From positions 62,001-126,000 of the forward strand of contig JACJYG010000005.1 in NCBI GenBank assembly GCA_020636215.1: 64,000 nt of DNA, written 5' to 3'. Origin of the DNA: Lewinellaceae bacterium. Its GTDB lineage: Bacteria > Bacteroidota > Bacteroidia > Chitinophagales > Saprospiraceae. This document shows positions 53,439 through 61,673 of this stretch, in pieces; within the stretch, counting starts at the first letter, position 1, and every line of letters starts with the position of its first letter. Both the position numbers and the translations under genes were made by a program. The notes beneath the pieces were generated by a model. It ran no database searches. It worked only from the letters and a program-made list of their open reading frames with translations, and was not told the DNA's origin.

Positions 53439-54959
53439 ATGACAGTCTTACTGGCAATACTCTGCATAATCCTGCTCACGGTCATTGTCGTTCAGATCGG
53501 TAGAGTTACCGAATTGGCGGCTAAGATCCGGGGAGAGGAAGAGATACAAGAAGGCGCCAATCGCCGGCATGGGGCTCTTTCTCTGCTTTTTATGATCGTG
53601 TTTCTTTTGGGCACCATCATTTCGGCAGGCTACTACAAGAATTCCATGTTGTGGTATGGGCCTAATCACGCAGCCTCCGCCCACGGTGGTAGTCTGGACT
53701 ATATGTTCAATGTCACCCTGTTTTTCACGGGCATCGTTTTCGTGATCACGCATATCCTGCTGTTTTATTTCGCCTGGAAGTACCGTGGAGAAAAAGGTAG
53801 AAAGGCCAACTTCATGCCGCACGATAACCGGCTGGAGGTCGTCTGGACGGCCATTCCGGCGGTGGTGATGACCTTCCTGGTGGTTGGTGGCCTGGATGCC
53901 TGGAATGAGGTAATGGCCGATGTCAGCCCCGACGAGGAAACCCTCGAAGTAGAAGCAACGGGTTTCCAGTTCGCCTGGGCGTTGCGTTATCCGGGTGAAG
54001 ACGGCCTGTTGGGCACCAAGAATTATCAACTGATCAATGCGATCAACCCACTTGGGCAGGACTGGACCGATAAAAAGAACCTCGATGATTTCCAACCCAG
54101 TGAACTGGTATTGCCGGTAAACAAGCAGGTACGCGTTCGCATCACCGCCCGTGACGTTTTGCATAACTTCTATTTGCCCCACTTCCGCGTGAAGATGGAT
54201 GCAGTGCCGGGCCTTCCGACTTATTTTGTATTCACGCCAACGACTACGACGGAGGAATACCGCAAGCAATTGGGCGCGCTCAAAGCAGACGGCACCCCCA
54301 AGTACCCGGAATGGCATGAGCTAACAGACCCCAACGACCCGGAGAGCCCGAAGCGGTATGAGAACTTCAATTTTGAGTTGGCCTGCGCGGAGCTTTGTGG
54401 CAGCGGCCACTACGCTATGCGCCGGATCGTACGCATTGTTCCGCAAGCGGAGTACGATGCATGGGTCGGCCAACAGCAGTCCTACTATATGTCCAGTATC
54501 CGGAATGGCGAAGAAGACCCCTGGAAGGATATTCTGTTCGATTCCGAGATCAAGGAACGCGCCGCCGAATTTAACGACCGCGTATCGAAGGCCTTGTCGT
54601 CCGGAAATGCTGCGGATAAGGTGTTGACCCTGGATCATGTCAGCTATGAGCCGGGTTCTGCAGAACTGACCCCCCTGTCTCGTTACCAGCTCGACAATCT
54701 GGTTTCGGTGATGAACAACTATCCCAATATGGTGGTTGAACTCAGCGGCCATACGGACAATACCGGCGACCCGGAATCCAACATGGAATTGTCGAAGCAG
54801 CGTGCCGGGAAGGTGTCTGAATATCTGGCCAGCAAAGGCGTTGCCGCCAACCGTATGTCGGTGGTAGGGTATGGCCAGACGCGGCCTATAGAATCGAATG
54901 ACACGCCTGAGGGCCAGGAAAAGAACCGCCGCACCGAACTGCGGATCATTACTCAGTAG
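53439..54959 (+). CDS. coxB: Cytochrome c oxidase subunit II with C-terminal OmpA-like peptidoglycan-binding domain
   Basis: The 506 residues begin with a short helix (1-20), then two subunit II helices (about 45-65 and 92-115). The CuA cupredoxin domain (about 160-340) has all ligands visible: His242 in DVLHNFYLPHFRVKMD, and Cys316, Glu318, Cys320, His324 and Met327 in CAELCGSGHYAM. Beyond it, residues about 397-503 are a complete OmpA-like domain: VSYEPGSAELTPLSRYQLDNLVSVMN, VELSGHTDNTGDP, MELSKQRAGKVSEYL, VVGYGQTRPIES and NRRTELRI. Ordinary subunit II has 250-350 residues and no such domain; other bacterial versions carry a cytochrome c domain instead. Topology is consistent, since the C-terminus faces the periplasm. 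Confidence 0.95.
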   Translation: MTVLLAILCIILLTVIVVQIGRVTELAAKIRGEEEIQEGANRRHGALSLLFMIVFLLGTIISAGYYKNSMLWYGPNHAASAHGGSLDYMFNVTLFFTGIVFVITHILLFYFAWKYRGEKGRKANFMPHDNRLEVVWTAIPAVVMTFLVVGGLDAWNEVMADVSPDEETLEVEATGFQFAWALRYPGEDGLLGTKNYQLINAINPLGQDWTDKKNLDDFQPSELVLPVNKQVRVRITARDVLHNFYLPHFRVKMDAVPGLPTYFVFTPTTTTEEYRKQLGALKADGTPKYPEWHELTDPNDPESPKRYENFNFELACAELCGSGHYAMRRIVRIVPQAEYDAWVGQQQSYYMSSIRNGEEDPWKDILFDSEIKERAAEFNDRVSKALSSGNAADKVLTLDHVSYEPGSAELTPLSRYQLDNLVSVMNNYPNMVVELSGHTDNTGDPESNMELSKQRAGKVSEYLASKGVAANRMSVVGYGQTRPIESNDTPEGQEKNRRTELRIITQ

Positions 54960-55036
54960 GCCCTGGCCTTTTAGAAAAGGATATCAATAGCGTTGTACCT
55001 TTTAGTATAATAGGATAACAATAAATTTTTCAGCAG

Positions 55037-56890
55037 ATGGCTAATACAGCAATCAAACCGGTAGTTACAGAAGAGGAACTCTTGATCGAGGAGTACGGGT
55101 ATGATGACCACTTTCATGAGCATCATCATGGGGATAAATACCAGTCCAACTTTATTACAACCTATATTTTCAGCCAGGACCACAAGATAATCGCCAAGCA
55201 ATTCCTGATCACGGGGATGTTCTGGGCAATTATCGGCGCATTGATGTCGCTGGTTTTCCGCCTTCAACTGGGTTTCCCGGAAGAGAACATGGCCTGGCTG
55301 CGGCCGGTCCTGGGCAAATGGATCACGATCAATGATGCAGGTATGGGGTCGTTGGCGCCGGAGTTTTACTACGCTCTGGTGACGATGCACGGCACCATCC
55401 TGGTGTTTTTCGTATTGACGGCGGGCCTGAGCGGTACGTTCAGTAACCTGCTCATCCCCTTACAGATCGGTGCGAGGGACATGGCGTCGCCCTTCCTGAA
55501 CATGCTGTCCTACTGGTTCTTCTTTTTGGCCGGCATGATCATGTTCTTTTCCCTCTTCCTGAGTACCGGGCCGTTCGCAGGTGGTTGGACCGCCTACCCT
55601 CCGCTAAGTGCGCTGCCTCAGGCTTCTTCCGGATCAGGAGCAGGTATGACCCTGTGGATATTGAGCCTGGTCTTTTTTGTCGTCTCGGTGCTTCTGGGGG
55701 GTATTAATTACATCACCACGGTGCTTAACCTCCGGACGAAAGGTATGACCATGTGGCGCTTGCCGCTGACTATCTGGGCTTTCTTCGTAACGGCTATTCT
55801 CGGCCTGTTATCCTTCCCGGTTCTGGTCTCCGGTTTTTTGCTGCTCATGTTCGACCGCAGCATGGGAACGAGTTTCTATCTGAGTGAAATATTCACAGGA
55901 GGACAGGCCCTCGATAATGTCGGCGGTAGTCCGATCCTGTATCAGCACTTGTTCTGGTTCCTTGGCCACCCGGAGGTATACATTATCATCCTTCCGGCGA
56001 TGGGTTTGGTATCGGAAGTACTGTCGGTACATTCCCGCAAGCCGATCTTCGGCTATAAGGCCATGGTGTATTCTATCCTGGCTATTGGCTTCCTGTCCTT
56101 CATCGTTTGGGCGCACCACATGTTCATGTCGGGCGTTAACCCGTTCATCTCCAACTTCTTCGTGATCTTCACGTTGATCATCGCGGTGCCATCGGCGGTA
56201 AAGGTTTTCAACTGGATTGCCACGGTTTACGGGGGTAATATTCGCTTTACGGCGGCGAGCTTGTTCGCCATTGGCTTTGTTTCGATGTTCATTTCCGGTG
56301 GTTTGACCGGTATTTTCCTGGGGAACTCCGCCATTGACATACAGTTGCACGATACCTATTTCGTAGTGGCGCACTTCCACATTGTGATGGGGGTTGCGGC
56401 CTTCTTCGGCATGTTTGCCGGTATTTATAACTGGTTTCCGAAGATGTTCGGCCGGTTTATGAACGAAACGCTGGGTAAGCTGCACTTCTGGGGAACCATG
56501 ATCGGCGCTTATGCAGTGTTCTGGCCGATGCACTACCTGGGTATGGCCGGCGTGCCGCGCCGTTACTACCGTTTCGATAGCTTCGAAGCTTTCGGGCAGT
56601 TCTCGGCAATGAATCAGTTCATCACCATCGCCGCCATTATAACTTTCGCATTCCAGGTGATCTTTGTGGTCAACTTCTTCTATAGCATCTGGAAAGGGAA
56701 GAAGATGACGACCCTTAACCCCTGGGGCGCCACCACACTCGAATGGACTACTCCGATCAACCCCGGCCACGGCAACTGGCCCGGCAAGATCCCTACGGTT
56801 CAGCGTTGGGCTTACGATTATGGCAAGGATGGCAAAGAGTTCATCTCACAGGTCAAACCTTTGGAAGAAGGGGAGTCGGAAACCCATTAA
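55037..56890 (+). CDS. coxA: Cytochrome c oxidase subunit I
   Basis: The 617-residue catalytic subunit has 12 membrane helices. Heme and copper ligands are visible in ALVTMHGTILVFFVLTAGLSGTFSNLLIP (heme a His), FWFLGHPEVYIIILPAMGLVSEVLS (CuB His with the Glu of the D-channel and Tyr cross-link), WAHHMFMSG (two CuB His), and VVAHFHIVMG (heme a3 and a His). The PEVYI motif marks an A1-type heme-copper oxidase. A His/Glu-rich N-terminal tail (YDDHFHEHHHGDKY) precedes helix 1. It follows coxB by 77 bases. Confidence 0.98.
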   Translation: MANTAIKPVVTEEELLIEEYGYDDHFHEHHHGDKYQSNFITTYIFSQDHKIIAKQFLITGMFWAIIGALMSLVFRLQLGFPEENMAWLRPVLGKWITINDAGMGSLAPEFYYALVTMHGTILVFFVLTAGLSGTFSNLLIPLQIGARDMASPFLNMLSYWFFFLAGMIMFFSLFLSTGPFAGGWTAYPPLSALPQASSGSGAGMTLWILSLVFFVVSVLLGGINYITTVLNLRTKGMTMWRLPLTIWAFFVTAILGLLSFPVLVSGFLLLMFDRSMGTSFYLSEIFTGGQALDNVGGSPILYQHLFWFLGHPEVYIIILPAMGLVSEVLSVHSRKPIFGYKAMVYSILAIGFLSFIVWAHHMFMSGVNPFISNFFVIFTLIIAVPSAVKVFNWIATVYGGNIRFTAASLFAIGFVSMFISGGLTGIFLGNSAIDIQLHDTYFVVAHFHIVMGVAAFFGMFAGIYNWFPKMFGRFMNETLGKLHFWGTMIGAYAVFWPMHYLGMAGVPRRYYRFDSFEAFGQFSAMNQFITIAAIITFAFQVIFVVNFFYSIWKGKKMTTLNPWGATTLEWTTPINPGHGNWPGKIPTVQRWAYDYGKDGKEFISQVKPLEEGESETH

Positions 56891-56894
56891 GGAA

Positions 56895-56980
56895 TTCGGA
56901 ATTCGGAAGTGGGCCCGTCCTCATGCTTCGGCCGGGTAAAAAGTGGGAAGTGGGAAGTCGGAAGTCGGGGTCGGAAGTTT
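56895..56980. repeat. GGAAGT(C/G)GG-type tandem words and dispersed CGGCCGGGTAAAA element, copy 2
   Basis: Immediately after coxA, the words AATTCGGAA, GGAAGTGGG and GGAAGTCGG recur several times. Embedded is CCCGTCCTCATGCTTCGGCC then GGGTAAAAA (56914-56942), shared with 31499-31561 and inverted at 60905-60932. Confidence 0.8.
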
Positions 56981-57002
56981 TTTTTAAATTAATGCCTAGG
57001 GA

Positions 57003-57055
57003 AGTCACGGGCTGACTGAACGAGGTTCTAAACTAAGGCGAGCCACCTCGTGACT
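57003..57055 (+). promoter_or_regulatory. Long-range stem-loop before the heme O synthase gene
   Basis: AGTCACG (57003-57009) pairs with CGTGACT (57049-57055) and GGCT (57010-57013) with AGCC (57041-57044), leaving a small bulge and a 27-base loop. It ends 18 bases before the GTG start and may influence translation of the gene. Confidence 0.45.
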
Positions 57056-57073
57056 GGCTCATAAAAAGGAAAA

Positions 57074-57970
57074 GTGCAGACGAAAGTAATAGCGAGTAAG
57101 CCGATCAGCCTGGCCTGGCAGAAGGTTCAGGATTACAAAATGCTGGTGAAGTTCAGGCTTTCCATGACGGTGGTTTTTTCCTCCGTGATGGCCTACCTGA
57201 TCGCTTCGGCGGGGCCGGTCAACTGGTTAGCTTTGGTTATCCTGGCCGGAGGAGGCTTCCTGGTGACAGGCGCAGCGAATACGTTGAACCAGGTTTTGGA
57301 AAAAGATTACGACCGGCTGATGCAACGAACGGCCAACCGGCCATTGGCTGCCGGTCGGATGAAAGTGAGCGAGGCGGTGATGTCGGCGGGGCTAATGAGC
57401 CTTTTTGGCATTACCCTGTTGGCGTTGTTTAATCCCTGGACGGCATTTTTCGGCACCTTTGCGCTGATGACCTACGCCTTTCTGTATACCCCGATGAAGC
57501 GGCTTTCGCCATCGGCGGTGGCAGTTGGGGCGGTGCCGGGAGCGCTGCCGATGCTCATCGGCTGTGTGGCGGCGCAGGGAGAATTGACGATGCTGGGGCT
57601 GTCGCTCTTTGCCTTGCAATTTTTCTGGCAGTTTCCTCACTTCTGGTCGATCGGTTGGCTGGGATATGAGGACTACGCCAAGGCGGGCTATAAGCTTATG
57701 CCGGAGCGGCAAGGGGATCGCGACCGCAACATCGGGTTACAGGCATTTATCTACACCCTGTTATTGTTTCCGGTGAGTGTAGCGCCTTACTTGCTTGATG
57801 TGACGGGGTTGATATCCCTGGCCATCGTATTAGCCCTGAGCGTGTGTTATGCCTATTTCAGTTGGAATTTTTACAAAGTTGGCGGGCGGAAAACGGCCCT
57901 GAGGTTGATGTTCTTTTCATTCCTCTACATCCCGGTTTCGTTGATTGCCTTCTTTGCAGATAAATTATAA
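57074..57970 (+). CDS. ctaB: Protoheme IX farnesyltransferase (heme O synthase)
   Basis: The 298-residue UbiA-family enzyme has about nine helices. It contains the first Asp-rich motif in AANTLNQVLEKDYDRLMQRTANRPLAAGRM and the second in GYEDYAKAGYKLMPERQGDRDRN. RPLAAGRM and the VKFRLSMTVVFSSVMAYL N-terminus are typical of CtaB. It farnesylates heme B to make heme O, the precursor of heme A for the adjacent oxidase. The start is a GTG at 57074 preceded by AAAAGGAAAA; the next ATG at residue 23 would remove conserved sequence. Confidence 0.95.
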   Translation: MQTKVIASKPISLAWQKVQDYKMLVKFRLSMTVVFSSVMAYLIASAGPVNWLALVILAGGGFLVTGAANTLNQVLEKDYDRLMQRTANRPLAAGRMKVSEAVMSAGLMSLFGITLLALFNPWTAFFGTFALMTYAFLYTPMKRLSPSAVAVGAVPGALPMLIGCVAAQGELTMLGLSLFALQFFWQFPHFWSIGWLGYEDYAKAGYKLMPERQGDRDRNIGLQAFIYTLLLFPVSVAPYLLDVTGLISLAIVLALSVCYAYFSWNFYKVGGRKTALRLMFFSFLYIPVSLIAFFADKL

Positions 57971-57978
57971 GAATAACC

Positions 57979-58557
57979 ATGGAAGCGGTTGTGGCGAAAG
58001 AATTTAGCAGAAATAAGATCCATCCCCGGAAATTCGCGTTGTGGGTGGCCTGCGCAAGTATCATGATGATGTTTGCGGCTTTCACCAGCGCCATCATTGT
58101 TCGCCAGGCGGCGGGCAACTGGCTGGAGTTCCGGTTGCCGGATATTTTTTATTTCAACACGATAGTCATTCTGTTGAGTAGCATCACTTTGCACAGTTCG
58201 TATCTGGCGTTCAAGCGTGGGAATACGAACCTGTATCGGGGCATGTTGGCCGCCACGTTTTTTCTGGGGCTGACTTTCCTGGTGTTACAGTATCAGGGGT
58301 GGCAGACCCTTACGGACATTGGCGTGGCGCTAAACACCAACCCATCCGGTTCTTTTGTTTACGTCGTGTCGGGCGTACACGCTGCGCACATCCTCGGTGG
58401 GGTAGGCGTTCTCGTTGTGGCGATGCTGCATGCCTTCCTGCTACCCCATAAAGTAACAGCTGCCCGGAAACTCCGCTTTGAGCTGACGTTGACCTACTGG
58501 CACTTTGTGGATTTTCTGTGGATTTACCTGCTGTCTTTCTTTACCCTATTGTATTAA
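57979..58557 (+). CDS. Heme-copper oxidase subunit III, short form (192 aa)
   Basis: Five membrane helices are visible (about 20-42, 55-76, 90-110, 125-150, 170-191). Subunit III features are FNTIVILLSSITLHSSYLAFKRGN, VYVVSGVHAAHILGGVGVLVVAML and LTYWHFVDFLWIYLLSFFTLLY. It starts 8 bases after ctaB and is followed after 30 bases by a second, longer subunit III. Two subunit III paralogues in tandem are usual for Bacteroidetes oxidase operons. Confidence 0.93.
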   Translation: MEAVVAKEFSRNKIHPRKFALWVACASIMMMFAAFTSAIIVRQAAGNWLEFRLPDIFYFNTIVILLSSITLHSSYLAFKRGNTNLYRGMLAATFFLGLTFLVLQYQGWQTLTDIGVALNTNPSGSFVYVVSGVHAAHILGGVGVLVVAMLHAFLLPHKVTAARKLRFELTLTYWHFVDFLWIYLLSFFTLLY

Positions 58558-58587
58558 TCGAATAACAAACAAAAAAGCGTATATCTA

Positions 58588-59541
58588 ATGGCGACAACTG
58601 ATACCGATACCGTAATGGAACATCACGATGTGCATGGCCAGGAGGGAAGTGCCTGGTCAGGTGGTGAAGCACCGTTCCGGACAAGCTACGGCAAGTTGAT
58701 GATGTGGTATTTCCTTTTGTCTGATGCCTTCACCTTTGCCGGCTTCCTGATCGCATACGGCGCGCTGCGTTTCAGCAGCCCGACCTGGCCGGTTCCGGAT
58801 TTTGTTTTCAAGACGGCGCCATTTATGGGGCACAGGGAACTGCCGTTGATCTTCGTCACCTTTATGTCATTCCTGCTGATTATCAGCTCGGTGACTATGG
58901 TCCGTGCGGTGCAGGAAGGTACGCGGGAGAATAAAAACGGCGTAGTGTTCTGGATGCTGCTGACTATTCTCGGTGGCGCCGGCTTCCTAAGTTGCCAGGC
59001 CTGGGAATGGACCAACCTGATCGGTGGCGAACATATGTCAGTGACCACTAACCCCTTCGGAACGCATATCGAGGGTGGCGTATATCTGACGGCCGATGGC
59101 AAAGAATCAAACGAAACCTTTCTGGCGGGTTCCAGTTTTCTGATGCATAAAGCAGGCGCCGGCCACGAGGGAGAACATGCCGAGGGCGAAGCGGATCACG
59201 CCGCCGATTACAGTCAGGGCGACCACCCGGGCTATTTTGTGGATGAAAAAGGATTTATCCACCGCAAGTTCAAAGTCACCGAAGGCCCGGATGCAGGGAT
59301 AACCAAAATGGAAGAATTCGGCCCCAGGGCTTTTGGCGCGCTGTTTTTCTTTATTACGGGCTTCCACGGTTTCCACGTATTCTCTGGCGTTATATTCCTG
59401 TTTATCATCATGATCAACGCTGCCAGCGGGCTTTATGTGCGCCGGAAGAACCAGTATGAAATGGTGGAAAAGATCGGCCTGTACTGGCACTTTGTGGACC
59501 TGGTGTGGGTATTTGTATTCCTGGTGTTCTATCTCCTTTAA
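58588..59541 (+). CDS. Cytochrome c oxidase subunit III, long form (317 aa)
   Basis: The protein has helices at about 38-62, 82-105 and 127-145, then a soluble insertion of about 90 residues. The insertion is rich in His and Glu (HKAGAGHEGEHAEGEADHAADYSQGDHPG). Helices at about 250-275 and 290-315 follow. The C-terminal EFGPRAFGALFFFITGFHGFHVFSGVIFLFIIM and IGLYWHFVDLVWVFVFLVFYLL are typical of subunit III. The insertion sits in a periplasmic or cytoplasmic loop between helices and could bind metal; that role is speculative. Confidence 0.93.
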   Translation: MATTDTDTVMEHHDVHGQEGSAWSGGEAPFRTSYGKLMMWYFLLSDAFTFAGFLIAYGALRFSSPTWPVPDFVFKTAPFMGHRELPLIFVTFMSFLLIISSVTMVRAVQEGTRENKNGVVFWMLLTILGGAGFLSCQAWEWTNLIGGEHMSVTTNPFGTHIEGGVYLTADGKESNETFLAGSSFLMHKAGAGHEGEHAEGEADHAADYSQGDHPGYFVDEKGFIHRKFKVTEGPDAGITKMEEFGPRAFGALFFFITGFHGFHVFSGVIFLFIIMINAASGLYVRRKNQYEMVEKIGLYWHFVDLVWVFVFLVFYLL

Positions 59542-59585
59542 TTCAGGTAGAAACCATCCTCAATAACAAAAACAAGCTTAATACA

Positions 59586-60014
59586 ATGAGCCATATAAGC
59601 TACGAAGAAGCCAAAAAACTCGTCTACAAAGGCCTCGCCATCCTGGCGGCTGTTACGCTGGTAGAAGTAATCTTCTCCCTGCTGGCCAAGGGCCACATTA
59701 TCGAAAGCCTCAAGCATATCACCTGGTTGCATTACACGGTAGGCTTTCTGATCATCTGCCTTTCGCTCTATAAGGCCTATTTCATCATCTATGAGTTCAT
59801 GCACATGCGCTACGAGGTGAAAGGCCTGGCCATGAGCGTATTGCTGCCTACCGTCCTGCTCATTTGGGCCATCATCGCCTTCTTCCAGGAGGGCGGCGCC
59901 TGGAAACACCGCCGGGAACAGATCAAAGAGAAAAACGAAATCCCGGCAGACGGCCAGAACAGCCAGCAGGGCATGATCTCCGATGATACCTACCGGCTGG
60001 AGCTGAAGTCCTAA
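59586..60014 (+). CDS. Cytochrome c oxidase subunit IV family protein
   Basis: This 142-residue protein starts at MSHISYEEAKKLVYKGLAILAAVTLVEVIF (59586). Three helices are visible (about 15-35, 45-68, 80-102). The motif YKAYFIIYEFMHMRYEVKGLAMSVLLPTVLLIW is typical of prokaryotic subunit IV (CyoD/COX4-pro). A polar C-terminal tail follows. An in-frame upstream extension overlaps the subunit III gene and is rejected. Confidence 0.92.
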   Translation: MSHISYEEAKKLVYKGLAILAAVTLVEVIFSLLAKGHIIESLKHITWLHYTVGFLIICLSLYKAYFIIYEFMHMRYEVKGLAMSVLLPTVLLIWAIIAFFQEGGAWKHRREQIKEKNEIPADGQNSQQGMISDDTYRLELKS

Positions 60015-60042
60015 TCAGCTTTCAGTATGATTAAAAATACTG

Positions 60043-60078
60043 GAAAGGCGGGGGAGTGGATCTTCCGCCTTTTCTTGT
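60043..60078 (+). terminator. Probable terminator after subunit IV
   Basis: AAAGGCGG (60044-60051) pairs with CCGCCTTT (60065-60072) and TTCTTGT follows. The T tract is short, so termination may be partial. Confidence 0.5.
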
Positions 60079-60209
60079 ATGGCTCAATGCTCAACAAAGC
60101 CCGGCCATAATATCGTCAAAGCAGGATAGGATAATTCAATGAAGCCCCTGAAGCCCTCAACAATCCTCAACAAGGGCTGTTTCAATAATCGACAACGAAC
60201 AAGCAAATC

Positions 60210-60869
60210 ATGGCTAATAAAAAGTTCGCGGGGAAGAAGGGCGTATTCGGCGCCTTGCTGCTGCTATTGCTGCTGGTAGGCCTGCCTATCGGTTCCTGGT
60301 ATTACTTGCAAACCGGGCTGAATTACCGCATTCAGACGAGGGCGGAAATGAAGGATTATGCCCGAATGCCGGGCTTCACCCTTCAGAATTACAATGATAG
60401 CCTCGTGCAGTCCAGCCAATTCCAAAACGGCCGGCTGGTGGGGTATTTCTTTTCCGAACCTTATGCGGAGCAGTACGGCAAGATCCTGGCCCAACTCCAC
60501 GATCAATACGATGAACGCGACGATGTGTTCTTCCTTACTTTTAACCCCGACACTTCGGCTGCCGCTCGTACCCGAATGGCGGCATTTGTCGAAGAATATC
60601 AACTCAAGGACCCGCAGCAGTGCTTTTTTCTCTCCGGGGAAGAAGGAGCCATGCAGTCTCTGGCGCAGGCCTGCCAGTTGCCTTTTGCGGAAAAGGAGAT
60701 GAGCCTGGAGGACAATAGCCTGTTGTTCTTTGCCGATAGCCTTATGGTGCGCGGCTTCTACGACCTGCGCGACCCGCAGGAACTCAAGCGGCTGATCCGG
60801 CATATCACGTTTAATATTCCCCTTAAACAAGAGAGGGAGGTGGTCGTTAAAAGAGAAAAAGAAAAGTAA
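60210..60869 (+). CDS. SCO-like thioredoxin-fold membrane protein without copper-binding cysteines
   Basis: The 219 residues start with an N-terminal anchor (about 11-32). A thioredoxin-like domain follows: MPGFTLQNYNDSLVQSSQFQNGRLVGYFFSEPYAEQYGKILAQLHDQYDERDDVFFLTFNPD, then LLFFADSLMVRGFYDLRDPQELKRLIRHI. In SCO proteins the strand corresponding to GYFFSEPYAEQYGK carries CxxxC, which is absent here; the only cysteines are elsewhere. Position in the oxidase cluster suggests an assembly role for the CuA subunit. A degenerate or redox-independent SCO is the best guess. Confidence 0.75.
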   Translation: MANKKFAGKKGVFGALLLLLLLVGLPIGSWYYLQTGLNYRIQTRAEMKDYARMPGFTLQNYNDSLVQSSQFQNGRLVGYFFSEPYAEQYGKILAQLHDQYDERDDVFFLTFNPDTSAAARTRMAAFVEEYQLKDPQQCFFLSGEEGAMQSLAQACQLPFAEKEMSLEDNSLLFFADSLMVRGFYDLRDPQELKRLIRHITFNIPLKQEREVVVKREKEK

Positions 60870-60945
60870 TTCGAAGTCGGAAGTGGGAAATCGGAAGTCG
60901 GAAGTTTTACCCGGCCGAGGGACGAGGACGGGCGGAAGTCGAGAA
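60870..60945. repeat. GGAAGTCGG words and inverted dispersed element, copy 3
   Basis: After the SCO-like stop, TCGAAGTCGG, GGAAGTGGG and GGAAGTCGG recur. TTTTACCCGGCCGAGGGACG then AGGACGGG (60905-60932) is the inverse of the element at 56914-56942. The words are the same as those after coxA. Confidence 0.8.
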
Positions 60946-60961
60946 AAAGAAAAATAAGCTG

Positions 60962-61537
60962 ATGGAGAAGAATCTACAATTAGCCAGGCGAATGAACATC
61001 GGAGCCTGGATCATTACCGGGGCGGTGTTGCTGCTGGTCGGGTTGATGCGGCAAGTGAAAATACCACTGCCGGAGGGCTGGGATTTCAGCTTTCTCGCCC
61101 CTTTCCACGCTACCGTCAATGCCCTGACTGCTGTGGTGTTGCTGATCGCCTATTATTTCATCAGGCAGAAAAACGTGAAAATGCACCAGCGGATGATCTA
61201 TGTGGCTATCGGGTTGTCGGTGCTGTTCCTTTTATCCTATGTGGCGTATCATTTTACTACACCGGAGACGCTCTTCGGTGACATCAACCACGATGGCATC
61301 GTTAGCCCGGAAGAAAAGGCGGCGGTGGGTAGTACCCGGACGGTTTACCTCTTGTTGTTACTCAGCCATATCGCCCTGGCGGCGTTGATCCTGCCGTTTA
61401 TTCTTTTTACCTTTATCCGCGCCTATACCGGCCAGGTGGAACGGCACCGCAAAATGGCCAAATGGGTTTTTCCGATTTGGTTGTATGTAGCCGTTACCGG
61501 GCCGATTGTGTATTATATGTTGATGCCTTATTATTGA
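60962..61537 (+). CDS. DUF420 (CtaM-like) membrane protein with EF-hand loop
   Basis: This 191-residue protein has helices at about 12-28, 46-66, 78-97, 127-152 and 167-188. DUF420 features are FHATVNALTAVVLLIAYYFIRQKNVKMHQRMI, LLLLSHIALAALILPFILFTFIRAYTGQVERHRKMAKWVFPIWLYVAVTGPIVYYML. Members are needed for heme-copper oxidase assembly in some bacteria. Between helices 3 and 4 lies a canonical EF-hand loop, residues 107-118 (Asp107, Asn109, Asp111, Gly112, Ser115, Glu118). That loop is not part of the core DUF420 family as I know it. Confidence 0.9.
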   Translation: MEKNLQLARRMNIGAWIITGAVLLLVGLMRQVKIPLPEGWDFSFLAPFHATVNALTAVVLLIAYYFIRQKNVKMHQRMIYVAIGLSVLFLLSYVAYHFTTPETLFGDINHDGIVSPEEKAAVGSTRTVYLLLLLSHIALAALILPFILFTFIRAYTGQVERHRKMAKWVFPIWLYVAVTGPIVYYMLMPYY

Positions 61538-61673
61538 GGTGGAGAGGGTTGAGAGAATTACGCCGTTTCGGAGTTACAAACCGGACTAGCGGGTTGAGAA
61601 GGTTGAGAGGGAGTGAGTTGTTCGCCCTACGATTAAAAGCATAGACGTTGTAACTTATATACACTGAAAAGAC

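Noticed and set aside
55808..56770. 320-codon minus-strand frame opposite coxA
   Set aside because: It is antisense to well-conserved catalytic motifs of subunit I.
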